A stretch of DNA of 18,306 bases. Origin: Chloroflexota bacterium. Lineage in GTDB: Bacteria; Chloroflexota; Dehalococcoidia; Lucifugimonadales; UBA3495. A model generated the notes under the pieces. The model searched no databases. It saw nothing but the letters and a program-made list of their open reading frames with translations, and was not told the DNA's origin. A program made the translations under genes and the position numbers. Where the stretch lies: the NCBI GenBank assembly GCA_022562335.1, contig JADFPM010000019.1, forward strand, positions 1 to 18,306, written 5' to 3'. Shown in pieces: positions 1-7,304 of the stretch. How positions within the stretch are numbered: position 1 is the stretch's first letter; every line of letters starts with the position of its first letter.

Positions 1-1095
1 GGACCGCATCACCGCCTCGTGGGACATGGCCCCTTCGTTGCCGTATATCAGGATGTAACCCGGGTTCAGTTCGGACTTCACGTGGCGAAGCTTCTTGATC
101 ACCGTCTCCGGGCTGCCGATGATCATGTTGTAGGCATCCTGGAGTTCCTGGTAGCTCAACCGCTTGCCGATGGTCCCGGTGCCGATGGTAGGCCGGGACA
201 TTTTGATCTTTAAGGCCTCCCGGGACTGGTATCCCGGCGGGTCGTTGAACTCTATGGGGCCCCGCTGCCGGTGGGCTTCGGTCCAGAGAAACTCCTCGCC
301 GATCTTCTGGGCTTCCTCATCGGTGTCGGCCACAAACACCCGCATCAGGTAGCCGAAGTGCTCCGGGCCGGGCTCGTATCCCGACTCCAAGGCAGTCTCC
401 CAATAGATATTCTTAAGCTGGATCGTCAGGTCCAGCAACGCCCCCAGGTTCATGTAGGGATACTGGCGTTTGGCCGCCCAGATAACGCTCTCGGGGCTGC
501 CCGTGCCGGGGAACCAGATGGGCGGATGGGGCTTTTGAATGGGCACCACCCAGGGGTTGACCATCCGGTGGTGGAAATACTCGCCCTCCCAGCGGAAGGG
601 GCCGGGAGTGGTCCAACACTTGAGTATCAGGTCGTGGGCCTCTTCAAACCGGCCCCGGTTCTCCGTGGGGCTGATACCGGCGTGAAGGGTCTCCACCGCC
701 GTCCCCCGGACGAAACCGGAGATCAGCCGGCCGCCGGAGATGCAGTCCAGCATGGCCAATTCTTCGGCCATCTTCACCGGGTCGCTGAGGGCGATGACGT
801 TGCCCAACAGGGCGATCTTGACCCGTTTGGTCACCTTGGCTATGATCGCGGCGTCCACGTTGACCGAAGGCTTCATGCACCAATAAGCGCTGTGGTGCTC
901 GTTGGTCATGATCCCATCGAACCCCATCTCGTCGGCCCAGGTATACTGCTCGTGGTATTGGTTGTAAAGGGCGTGGGCCTTTATGGGGTCGAAGTAGGTG
1001 TTCGGGAAGTGCATCCTTCCCGACTCGTAGCCTTCCAGATCTTCGTCGGTCACGTGGCCGTAGGGTTGTTCCGAGAACCAGAAAATCTCAGCCAT
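1..1095 (-). CDS. Luciferase-like flavin-dependent monooxygenase (LLM class), 3' end outside window
   Basis: This is a partial gene: 365 codons are open from the ATG at 1095 to the window start, so the C-terminus is missing. The start has an AGGAGG Shine-Dalgarno at 1101-1106, 5 bases before the ATG. The protein begins MAEIFWFSEQPYGHVTDEDL. It carries typical bacterial-luciferase-family blocks: GFDGIMTNEHH (residues 58-68), LGNVIALSDPVKMAEELAML (97-116), SGGRLISGFVRG (120-131), RFEEAHDLILKCW (149-161) and KPHPPIWFPGTGSPES (188-203). The family is a TIM barrel that uses reduced FMN and O2 to oxygenate organic substrates; the substrate cannot be told from sequence. It lies 64 bases downstream of a co-oriented alpha/beta hydrolase, which suggests a two-gene catabolic unit (oxygenation followed by hydrolysis). 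Paralogues of this family are abundant in SAR202 Chloroflexota. The family call is sure; the function is not. Confidence 0.93.
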   Translation of the reverse strand, partial: MAEIFWFSEQPYGHVTDEDLEGYESGRMHFPNTYFDPIKAHALYNQYHEQYTWADEMGFDGIMTNEHHSAYWCMKPSVNVDAAIIAKVTKRVKIALLGNVIALSDPVKMAEELAMLDCISGGRLISGFVRGTAVETLHAGISPTENRGRFEEAHDLILKCWTTPGPFRWEGEYFHHRMVNPWVVPIQKPHPPIWFPGTGSPESVIWAAKRQYPYMNLGALLDLTIQLKNIYWETALESGYEPGPEHFGYLMRVFVADTDEEAQKIGEEFLWTEAHRQRGPIEFNDPPGYQSREALKIKMSRPTIGTGTIGKRLSYQELQDAYNMIIGSPETVIKKLRHVKSELNPGYILIYGNEGAMSHEAVMRS

Positions 1096-1122
1096 TATCC
1101 CCTCCTTTTAACACGTTTCCCG

Positions 1123-1143
1123 CCGCGGGAAGCGGTCCCGCGG
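1123..1143 (-). other. Perfect hairpin between hydrolase and monooxygenase genes
   Basis: CCGCGGGA (1123-1130) and TCCCGCGG (1136-1143) form an 8-bp GC-rich stem with a 5-base loop. It lies 16 bases after the hydrolase stop and 17 bases before the Shine-Dalgarno of the next gene, reading on the minus strand. No T-run follows on that strand, so it is not a normal intrinsic terminator. It could protect the 3' end of the hydrolase message, or partly block transcription. The structure is seen directly; the role is inference. Confidence 0.5.
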
Positions 1144-1159
1144 CCCATGGCGGTCTCGT

Positions 1160-1957
1160 TCACTTGAGTCCCGCCAAAAATCCCGTTACGTGATCTATGA
1201 ATTCTTTGGGTTTCTCCACCTGAGGCGAGTGGCCGCATTGGTCGATCACGGCCAGCTTGGAGTTGCCCAGGGCCTGGTTATAGAGCTCTCCGCATTCCAG
1301 CGGGACGATGGCGTCTTGCCTGCCCCACAGCACCAGCGCCGGGATGTTGACCTTAGGCAAGTAGTGGGGAAGGCTGGGGTTGTACATGTACGGTTTCCAA
1401 AGCAGCCGGGATGCCATCTCCCGGTTGGAGAAATCCACCAACGTCTCTTCCGGCGTCATCTCCCGGGTCAGTTCCTCTATGTCCGGTACCTGCGATGGAT
1501 CGTGGAACCGGTATCCGGCCCGGGTCTGAGCCGACACCATGAAGATCTCGGTGATATCTGATTTCTTGGGCCGGATACCCACGGCGTCGATCAACACCAA
1601 GCCTTTCAGCGACGCCGGAGACATGGCCGCCATCTCTGCTGCGATCCAACCGCCCATGGAATGGCCGGCCAATACATATTGGTCCAGCCCCAATTGTTGG
1701 ACCATCTGTTGGTTGAAGTGGGCCATGTCGGTTATGGTGGCCAACCAATCGGGCCTCTCGGTGCCGTTGAATCCGGGCTGGGAGGGCGCATAAACCGTGT
1801 TGTTGGCGGCCAGCGCCTGGTGAAAAGGCTGCCAGCCCCGGTTTCCTCCGGCGCCATGCAGGAACAGTATGGGCGGGCCAGAGCCGCCGGAAAACATCTG
1901 CACTTCCGTGCCCCCCACCGCCACCCGGGATTCGTTAGCGCTCATTGTCGTGGTCAT
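1160..1957 (-). CDS. Alpha/beta-fold hydrolase
   Basis: This 265-residue protein has the usual length and motif order of the alpha/beta hydrolase fold. The oxyanion segment is LFLHGAGG (31-38). The nucleophile elbow is GHSMGG with Ser100, the acid is Asp215 in WGRQDAIVP, and the catalytic His243 is in CGHSPQVEKP. A complete Ser-Asp-His triad is therefore visible. There is no signal peptide, so it is probably cytoplasmic. The fold covers esterases, C-C bond hydrolases and epoxide or haloalkane hydrolases; the Ser nucleophile argues against haloalkane dehalogenase, and the substrate cannot be assigned. The ATG at 1957 has no clear Shine-Dalgarno; Met5 (1945) is an alternative start. It lies 43 bases downstream of tRNA-Gln on the same strand, and a flavin monooxygenase follows, so it may share a transcript with both. 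Confidence 0.93.
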   Translation of the reverse strand: MTTTMSANESRVAVGGTEVQMFSGGSGPPILFLHGAGGNRGWQPFHQALAANNTVYAPSQPGFNGTERPDWLATITDMAHFNQQMVQQLGLDQYVLAGHSMGGWIAAEMAAMSPASLKGLVLIDAVGIRPKKSDITEIFMVSAQTRAGYRFHDPSQVPDIEELTREMTPEETLVDFSNREMASRLLWKPYMYNPSLPHYLPKVNIPALVLWGRQDAIVPLECGELYNQALGNSKLAVIDQCGHSPQVEKPKEFIDHVTGFLAGLK

Positions 1958-2000
1958 TTGTTTATATTTGACTCCGCGGAGATTTGGATTGTTGAGCTAT

Positions 2001-2074
2001 TGGCTGGGGATAGAGGATTCGAACCTCTGCTTCCTGAGCCAGAGTCAGGCGTCCTACCACTGGACTAATCCCCA
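2001..2074 (-). tRNA. trnQ: tRNA-Gln (anticodon CTG)
   Basis: On the minus strand a full cloverleaf can be drawn. The acceptor TGGGGAT pairs with ATCCCCA over 7 bp. The D arm is GTCC/GGAC. The anticodon stem CCTGA/TCAGG encloses the 7-base loop CTCTGGC, and the T arm AGAGG/CCTCT encloses TTCGAAT. The anticodon CTG (2040-2042) reads CAG, so the tRNA carries glutamine. The discriminator base is G, and the 3' CCA is encoded (2001-2003). All stems pair perfectly. A consensus-like promoter lies just upstream. Confidence 0.97.
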
Positions 2075-2088
2075 ATGCCGGTAGGCGT

Positions 2089-2117
2089 ATTGTAACCCCG
2101 GCATATTTGCGGGACAA
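2089..2117 (-). promoter_or_regulatory. Sigma70-type promoter of tRNA-Gln
   Basis: On the minus strand, TTGTCC (2112-2117) and TACAAT (2089-2094) are separated by exactly 17 bases. The -10 box ends 14 bases before the first base of the tRNA, as expected for a stable-RNA promoter. Four of six bases match in the -35 box and five of six in the -10 box. Confidence 0.72.
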
Positions 2118-2221
2118 GACCTGCCAGGCGGCGTCACGGCAATCGTCCATTAGGCTGCATTCCCCTTCACGTGGCCAGATTGCCACGGGAAACATCCACC
2201 GCTGGACCGAAGGCGTATAAT

Positions 2222-2250
2222 TTGACACGTAATGGGGCGGTGCGTAAGAT
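2222..2250 (+). promoter_or_regulatory. Sigma70-type promoter of the S49 peptidase operon
   Basis: A perfect -35 box, TTGACA (2222-2227), is followed 17 bases later by TAAGAT (2245-2250), a five-of-six match to TATAAT. Transcription would start near 2257, giving an untranslated leader of about 148 bases before the ATG at 2405. The leader contains the 17-base repeat. The match is by eye; no start site has been measured. Confidence 0.68.
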
Positions 2251-2313
2251 TCGGGTTGCCCAACGGGTGATCGGCCATAGGCCATTGGTATAGGTTCAGG
2301 ATACGGTGGTGTT

Positions 2314-2347
2314 GAAACCACCCACGATCTGAAACCACTCACGATCT
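2314..2347 (+). repeat. 17-base tandem repeat, two copies plus a partial third
   Basis: GAAACCACCCACGATCT (2314-2330) is followed directly by GAAACCACTCACGATCT (2331-2347), with one mismatch. GAAACAGCCCC then begins a degenerate third copy. It lies in the predicted leader of the peptidase operon, 57 bases before the start codon. It could be a protein-binding array in DNA or RNA, or simple slippage. Confidence 0.75.
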
Positions 2348-2404
2348 GAAACAGCCCCTCGATCACGCTTTCATCAACTCTGATTTGCTAGGAATAGACC
2401 AGGT

Positions 2405-3445
2405 ATGGGCCGACTTTCAGCGATATGGCGGTTTACCAGCCAAGGGTACGTCTCGGTGGTGTTGTTGGCCGGGCTGGGCATCGCCGTGGGCTACCTGGTT
2501 TTCTTCTACGTCTACCCTCATAAGCCAAAGATAGGCGTCATAGATATCCCCTTCACGGTGATCGTCGACCGCTCCGCCGCGACCATCATCTCCTACCTGG
2601 AGTATGCCCGCCAGGACGATTCGATAAAAGCCGTGGTCATCAAGCTGAATACCCCCGGAGGGGCCGCCGCCTCATCCGAGCGGCTGTTCTACGAAACCCG
2701 CAAGCTCCGCGAAGAGAAACCCGTGGTCATCATCATGGGCGACCTGGTGGCCAGCGGCGGATTCATGATGTCCATGGGGGCAAACTACCTGTACGCCAAG
2801 CCTTCCTCGCTGGTGGGCAACGTGGGAGTGATCATATCCTTCCCCGGTCCTCTGATCTCTCCTCCGCCCCAGGAGAACATAGTGATAACCGGCCCATTGA
2901 AATTATTCGGGGGCGACCGCCGGCAATGGTTCACCATGGCCGATGAGATGAAGCGGGCCTTCGGCGGCATCGTCGCAATGGAACGGGGCGACCGGCTCAA
3001 GCTTAGCCAGGAAGAACTGCTCACCGGCCGGATCTGGTCGGGGATCGAAAGTAAAAACCTGGGCTTGATCGACGAATTAGGCGCCGATACCGACGCCTAT
3101 GAAAAAGCTGCCAGCCTTGCCGGGATATCCAACTACGAATTGGTGAATATAAATATGCACGTCTTGCGCAAGGCCAATGAGACCCTGCGTTGGGCTTTCG
3201 ATCCTTTGCTGCTGGACTTCCAAAATCTGGAAAGCCAGCCCAAGACCACGGCCGACGCCGTGCTGCAACCCGAGGGCTTTTTTGGGGTCGACGGATCACC
3301 GATCGTGCCCAGCAACACGGAGGCGCTGAGAAACATCCTTCCCTACGGAGGCGTGGGCGAAGGGCAGGCCGAGGCCTTGCCGGGGTTCCCTCTCAAGGTG
3401 AACCACCCCAACATCTACTACCTGTATGTCGGACCTACTCAATAG
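2405..3445 (+). CDS. sppA: S49 family (SppA-like) membrane-anchored serine peptidase
   Basis: This 346-residue protein has one N-terminal membrane segment (about 17-37), then the ClpP-like S49 fold. Landmarks are IKLNTPGGAAASSERL (79-94), MGDLVASGGFMMSMGANYLY (111-130) with the probable nucleophile Ser117, and SSLVGNVGVIISFPGP. Lys166 in TGPLK is the probable general base; the Ser-Lys spacing of 49 is close to the 52 of Bacillus SppA. SppA peptidases cut membrane-associated peptides such as released signal peptides. The part after about residue 275 is a Pro/Gly-rich tail that I do not recognise. A weak AGGA (2390-2393) precedes the ATG by 11 bases. The last 20 bases overlap the next gene, implying translational coupling. 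Family assignment is strong; in vivo substrates are unknown. Confidence 0.9.
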   Translation: MGRLSAIWRFTSQGYVSVVLLAGLGIAVGYLVFFYVYPHKPKIGVIDIPFTVIVDRSAATIISYLEYARQDDSIKAVVIKLNTPGGAAASSERLFYETRKLREEKPVVIIMGDLVASGGFMMSMGANYLYAKPSSLVGNVGVIISFPGPLISPPPQENIVITGPLKLFGGDRRQWFTMADEMKRAFGGIVAMERGDRLKLSQEELLTGRIWSGIESKNLGLIDELGADTDAYEKAASLAGISNYELVNINMHVLRKANETLRWAFDPLLLDFQNLESQPKTTADAVLQPEGFFGVDGSPIVPSNTEALRNILPYGGVGEGQAEALPGFPLKVNHPNIYYLYVGPTQ

Positions 3446-4751
3446 ACACGGCAAGCTGCTGGTATTCCCGGCGGCAGCGGTGGTGTTTTTCCTGGGCGCC
3501 CTCTTGTTTTTCTACCGGGGCACCTACGACCCTCCTCCCAGCGGTGAGATACCGGCCCATCGTATCCAGCCGCCGGTCTCGACTTTCGCCACCCTGGCCG
3601 AAACCCCGCCCATCAGCCGCGGCACATTGCTGGTCGACGCCGGTCACACCAATGACTATTTCCGGGAGGAGGTGAGCGCCTTTCTCTCCAAGGTATCCCG
3701 CCGGGGCTATGACATAGATTTCCTGGGCACTTTTAGCACATTCGGCACGGCCAGCAGACTGAGCGACAGCATTAGGCTGGAAACGTTGCAAGAAAAGCTC
3801 AGGGGCGCCGATAGTTTCCTGGTGATCCAGCCATTGATCGCGTACACCACTGAAGAGGTGGCTGAGGTCCAGCGTTTCGTCCTGGAAAAGGGCGGAAGAC
3901 TCATGCTGGTTGCCGATCCCACCAGGGACCACCGCATCAATTCCATAGCAGGCGGGTTCGGCATCACTTTCCGGCCGGATTATCTATACAACCTGGTGGA
4001 TTACGACCTGAACTACCAAGACATCATCATCACAGAGTTCCGGGCTGACGAGATCACCTCAGGGTTGGGCAGCATCTCGTTATACGCCGCTGGGTCTTTG
4101 CAATCGGCGGGTCCCGGGCTGGCCATCCCCGACGCCAACACCCAATCCAGCCTGGTGAAAAATATCGAGCCCCTTTACCCTCTGGTCAAAAGCGCGGACG
4201 GCGGCGTCGTGGCCATCGGGGATATGACTTTCATGGTGCCTCCACAAGATGGGATATACGACAATGCCAGGCTCAACTCCAACCTGGCCAACTTCCTGAC
4301 CCAAAGCCAGCGGCAGTTTCAACTGGCCGATTTCCCCCACTTTTTCCGGGACGACGTTGATATCATTCTGAGTGGGTCGGCCCTGGTGGACGCCGGCGCC
4401 CAGATGAAGGGCCTGCTGGAAGACCTCCAGGTGGTCTCACAGATCCGGGCAGTGGAGAATTTGGACCGGGATTCGGTGTACCTGGGACTCTTTGACGACG
4501 CGGTAAACGTATCCCAGTATCTGCAGTTGGCCGGAGTGCAGATCGATGACACCATCCGGACCCCGTTTGCGCCGGACATTGCGCCTGAAGAAACGGCGGT
4601 CGCAATCCTGCACCAGAGTTCTGGGCGCCAGGTGCTGGTCATTTTGGCTGACACGCCGGATTCCCTGGCCAGTGTACTGGACCAGTTGGGTTCCGGCGAT
4701 TTCAGGGGCGGTCTATTAGGGGACTTTGTTGGAGTGTACAAGACTTCATGA
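3426..4751 (+). CDS. Membrane-anchored DUF4350 / GldG-like domain protein
   Basis: This 441-residue protein starts inside the preceding peptidase gene. One membrane helix (about 11-30) is followed by an extracytoplasmic domain. LRGADSFLVIQPLIAYTTEE (125-144), then VLEKGGRLMLVADPTRDHRI (152-171) and GGFGITFRP, form the 'forbidden-to-open, GG-then-D' pattern of DUF4350/GATase1-like domains found in GldG-type ABC accessory proteins. DGGVVAIGDMTFM (258-270) followed by DNARLNSNLANFL (279-291) matches the end of that domain. The last 140 residues are not recognised and may be a second alpha/beta domain. These domains are probably non-catalytic scaffolds. The gene overlaps the next one by ATGA (4748-4751), so three products are likely made in step. 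Domain assignment is moderate; function is unknown. Confidence 0.78.
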   Translation: MSDLLNRHGKLLVFPAAAVVFFLGALLFFYRGTYDPPPSGEIPAHRIQPPVSTFATLAETPPISRGTLLVDAGHTNDYFREEVSAFLSKVSRRGYDIDFLGTFSTFGTASRLSDSIRLETLQEKLRGADSFLVIQPLIAYTTEEVAEVQRFVLEKGGRLMLVADPTRDHRINSIAGGFGITFRPDYLYNLVDYDLNYQDIIITEFRADEITSGLGSISLYAAGSLQSAGPGLAIPDANTQSSLVKNIEPLYPLVKSADGGVVAIGDMTFMVPPQDGIYDNARLNSNLANFLTQSQRQFQLADFPHFFRDDVDIILSGSALVDAGAQMKGLLEDLQVVSQIRAVENLDRDSVYLGLFDDAVNVSQYLQLAGVQIDDTIRTPFAPDIAPEETAVAILHQSSGRQVLVILADTPDSLASVLDQLGSGDFRGGLLGDFVGVYKTS

Positions 4752-6352
4752 GGAAGAGGATCGGTGGGCTTTTCCCAGTGGTTTTAGGCGGGTTCTTACT
4801 TCTGGCGGTTGCCTGTTCGGAAGATGTGACTCCCCAGTTCCCGGCGGGACCGGCGACTCCAGACGCCCAGGCCACCATTACCGCCGCGGCGCAACTGTCT
4901 CAGATCGGAGCCCCCACCCCCACGGCTGTTCCCGCGTCCGCCACGGCGGCCGCACGAGGATTCGCCCAGGGCTACCAGGCCATCACCGCCGACCTGGACC
5001 AGTTGCACCAGGAGTTCGACGATTGGCAGGCTGGACTGAACCCCTGCACCCAGGGCGCCGTCCAGACCGAATTGCTCCGGTTCGCCGGGAGTTTCGGCTC
5101 CATCACCCAGACCGCCAGGGAACTCACCCGGGCCAGCGCATCGCGCGATCTTGCCGACCGCCTGATCGAAGCGGCCGAGGCGGAAAATCAGGCGCTGCGC
5201 CGATTGAGAGACAACTCTCAATCGGCTGACATGGCCACCGGCGGTAACCCAACGGGCGATTCCCAACCGTCCAATGGTGAAGACTCGGACAACGGTAATG
5301 GGACAGGCGACGCGGTGGCCGCCGGCCAGTTCACCTCCCATATATCCTTGTCGGAGCAGGTGGATGCGGCCCGTTCCAGCTCTTCGGCAATCCTCAGAGA
5401 CGTCACCGACGTCATCACCGACCGGGTGGAACGAAACACCCCGGCAGCCCTGGTGTTGATGGACCGGTTCACATTGGCATTCCGGGCAGCGAACACACGG
5501 TGGGACCTGTATCACCAGGAATACGATTCCTTCCGGGCTGAGGAAGCCAAGTTGACCTCGATCGAAGTCGTCACCCGTCTCAGCGAGTTGGTGGCGAATT
5601 TTAGGGAAGTGATGGTGGCGGTGCGCGAGTTGCCCAGACTGGATGCAACCCAAGAGGTTGCCGGGTTGATGGCCGAAGCCTCCGACGCCGAGGACCTGGC
5701 CCTGCGCAAACTTCGCGCCACCTTCCAGAAGTCCGATGAAGCACCAGCGGAACCCGCCAGCAACGTGTTGGACCCTGAGTCGTCGGTGGACGACCCGGAT
5801 GGTGAAGCCGCTCCCGGAACCGGGTCGTTTGTGGCCGAAGACCCAACGCTGTTCAGCGCCTACGAGTCACAGCTGGTGAGCAGCAATACCACCCGTCGTC
5901 AAGCTTTGGACGCCATGGACCGGATAACACGCACTCTCTCGGATGAGTATCAGCTCGGACTAGCTGAATTCAGCGGCGAATACCAGGCGTTATTGGGAGA
6001 GTGGAATACCTTCCATCGGGATTATGACGAATGGCGCCGGACCGAGGGGGGTTGCGACCGGGAAAAGGCAGTTGACGCTTTGGTGGGATTCGGCGTTCAG
6101 ATGGGCAAAATCGCCGCATCGGCCAGAAATCTTCCCAGCACCAATGTCCTGCGCCCCCTCGGCGAACTCTTGGTAGAGGCGGTGCAACGAGAGGAGACCT
6201 CCCTGAGGGACCTCAGCGATTCCTGGCGGCCCTTCGACTCGGGCGTATACCAGCAACATCACGACGAGCGCTTGGCCGCGGGCAGGCTAACCCGCCAGGT
6301 AGGCGTGGGTATTCGGGAACTGTTGGAGCGGTACGGGATTGAACCGGGTTAG
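4748..6352 (+). CDS. Lipoprotein with three internal helical repeats
   Basis: I do not recognise this 534-residue protein as a named family. A lipoprotein signal (MRKR, hydrophobic stretch, lipobox LAVAC) predicts acylation at Cys23. A Thr/Ala/Pro linker follows. Then three repeats of about 85 residues appear at roughly 76-157, 243-327 and 412-494. Their key motifs line up as LDQLHQEFDDWQ (83-94), WDLYHQEYDSFR (252-263) and WNTFHRDYDEWR (419-430), and each repeat ends in a motif like LRRLRDNSQ, LRKLRATFQ or LRDLSDSWR. A shorter helical segment follows each repeat (195-227, 372-402, 501-530). Acidic, Gly/Ser/Pro-rich linkers separate the units. Cys100 and Cys436 occupy similar places in repeats 1 and 3. 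It would be a surface-anchored helical protein, co-expressed with the S49 peptidase and the DUF4350 protein. Function is unknown. Confidence 0.87.
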   Translation: MRKRIGGLFPVVLGGFLLLAVACSEDVTPQFPAGPATPDAQATITAAAQLSQIGAPTPTAVPASATAAARGFAQGYQAITADLDQLHQEFDDWQAGLNPCTQGAVQTELLRFAGSFGSITQTARELTRASASRDLADRLIEAAEAENQALRRLRDNSQSADMATGGNPTGDSQPSNGEDSDNGNGTGDAVAAGQFTSHISLSEQVDAARSSSSAILRDVTDVITDRVERNTPAALVLMDRFTLAFRAANTRWDLYHQEYDSFRAEEAKLTSIEVVTRLSELVANFREVMVAVRELPRLDATQEVAGLMAEASDAEDLALRKLRATFQKSDEAPAEPASNVLDPESSVDDPDGEAAPGTGSFVAEDPTLFSAYESQLVSSNTTRRQALDAMDRITRTLSDEYQLGLAEFSGEYQALLGEWNTFHRDYDEWRRTEGGCDREKAVDALVGFGVQMGKIAASARNLPSTNVLRPLGELLVEAVQREETSLRDLSDSWRPFDSGVYQQHHDERLAAGRLTRQVGVGIRELLERYGIEPG

Positions 6353-6438
6353 GCCGGGTTAGCAAGGATTCCCCCCGCCACGGCGCCGACGGGCCACTGC
6401 CCTTCTTTCCGGTGTCACCCCCTGGAGTTACGCCTAGA

Positions 6439-6885
6439 TCACAGAAGTTGGGCGATCCACTGGTCGGCCGCCCGGACCATTGTGCCAAGGCTGTGGACCA
6501 TTCCCAAGGCAATCTCCGGATTCTCCTCTAATGCCGCGAGGAATGCGTCGCGGGGCAGGAAATAACATTCCATCGGTTCGATGGCGGTGACGTTGGCGGA
6601 TGGCGAGAGTCCATCGATCAGACCGATCTCGCCAAAGCAATTTCCGGGCCTGAGAATGGCCAGCACGGCTTCTGCTTCCCAACTCTGCGACGCCCTGGTG
6701 ACTTTGGCCACGCCCGACTTGATGATGTATAAACCATCCACCGGAGCGGTGTCCCTGACCGTATCGCGAATCACGTGTCCCTCGGGCAGACAGACCAAAC
6801 GTAGCTGGTTGCTCAGACTCTCCAGGGCATCCTGATTGAGATGTTTGAACAACTCGACCCGCCGAAGGAAATCCTCTGATTCCAA
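6439..6885 (-). CDS. Stand-alone cyclic-nucleotide-binding domain protein
   Basis: This 148-residue protein is essentially one cNMP-binding (CAP-type) beta-roll. FLRRVELFKHLNQDALESLS is the typical N-terminal helix pair, then LYIIKSGVAKV (52-62) and the cassette GNCFGEIGLIDGLSPSANVT (81-100). There is no helix-turn-helix, so it is not a complete Crp/Fnr regulator. The cassette has FGE, but Pro95 stands where the phosphate-binding Arg is expected, so ordinary cAMP binding is doubtful. The start is TTG (6883-6885): AGGAG lies at 6893-6897, 7 bases before it, and the next Met is residue 106. It runs divergently from pilB and convergently with the lipoprotein gene. It could be a protein-interaction module or bind another ligand. 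Confidence 0.85.
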   Translation of the reverse strand: MESEDFLRRVELFKHLNQDALESLSNQLRLVCLPEGHVIRDTVRDTAPVDGLYIIKSGVAKVTRASQSWEAEAVLAILRPGNCFGEIGLIDGLSPSANVTAIEPMECYFLPRDAFLAALEENPEIALGMVHSLGTMVRAADQWIAQLL

Positions 6886-6907
6886 ACCCTAGCTCCTGTC
6901 TAGAAAA

Positions 6908-6928
6908 CGCCGGCCATGGTAGCCGGCG
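6908..6928 (-). other. Inverted repeat in the leader of the cNMP-domain gene
   Basis: CGCCGGC (6908-6914) and GCCGGCG (6922-6928) are perfectly complementary, with the 7-base spacer CATGGTA. The element ends 11 bases upstream of the Shine-Dalgarno of the minus-strand gene. It could be an mRNA hairpin affecting initiation at the TTG, or a binding site for a dimeric regulator. No regulator is identified. Confidence 0.45.
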
Positions 6929-7298
6929 CCAACGCCGGATTTCCGCCATGGCCGATATATTCCGGTTTTGCTTTTGGCCGGTGATGGCCCCGTTCACGGC
7001 CCGGCCTTCACAGACCTGGGGCCTCATACTCCAGCTTCAAACCCATCACCAGGTTAACAAGTATGCACCGGCGCACCCAGCAAGAAAATAGGGTTGGCAC
7101 CTATTGGGCGACGGTGGTGTTGCCTGACCTTGCCATCGGCGGACCATTCCGTGATCACATCCGCCGTACGTGTTTATTGCGGGCCGGCGGCGCAACTGGA
7201 CCAAAACCGGGACCCGGGCTTGGTAGAAACGTTATGTCATGCCGATTTTCAGACGCATTTCGTCTTGATTTCCTCCCAATAATGGACGCCCCATGGTG

Positions 7299-7304
7299 TA
7301 TAAT
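7299..7304 (+). promoter_or_regulatory. Candidate -10 box for the pilus operon
   Basis: A perfect TATAAT is preceded directly by TG (7297-7298). No convincing -35 stands 16-18 bases upstream. If used, transcription would start near 7311 and leave a leader of about 174 bases before pilB. A regulator-dependent promoter is possible. Evidence is a single box in a GC-rich region. Confidence 0.4.

Larger units (their letters stand above)
2075..2404. other. Divergent intergenic region with two promoters and a short repeat
   Basis: About 330 bases separate the minus-strand tRNA-Gln from the plus-strand S49 peptidase gene. It contains the tRNA promoter (2089-2117, minus), a peptidase-operon promoter (2222-2250, plus) and a 17-base tandem repeat (2314-2347). 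A second TATAAT stands at 2216-2221, but I see no good -35 for it. Minus-strand reading frames run through this stretch and the tRNA; they do not resemble protein genes. Confidence 0.7.

Noticed and set aside
271..1167. Plus-strand reading frame of 298 codons
   Set aside because: It lies opposite the luciferase-like gene, which has full family motifs and an AGGAGG start. No family resemblance was seen.
2001..2074. tRNA as a phage or island attachment site
   Set aside because: No second copy of the tRNA 3' end, integrase or other mobile gene was found in the window.
1962..2366. Minus-strand frame of 134 codons overlapping the tRNA
   Set aside because: It runs through the tRNA-Gln and its promoter, and has no ribosome site or recognisable motif.
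6391..6408. Weak terminator after the lipoprotein gene (GGGC-CACT-GCCC then TTCTTT)
   Set aside because: The stem is only 4 bp and the T-run is interrupted; too weak to list as a feature.
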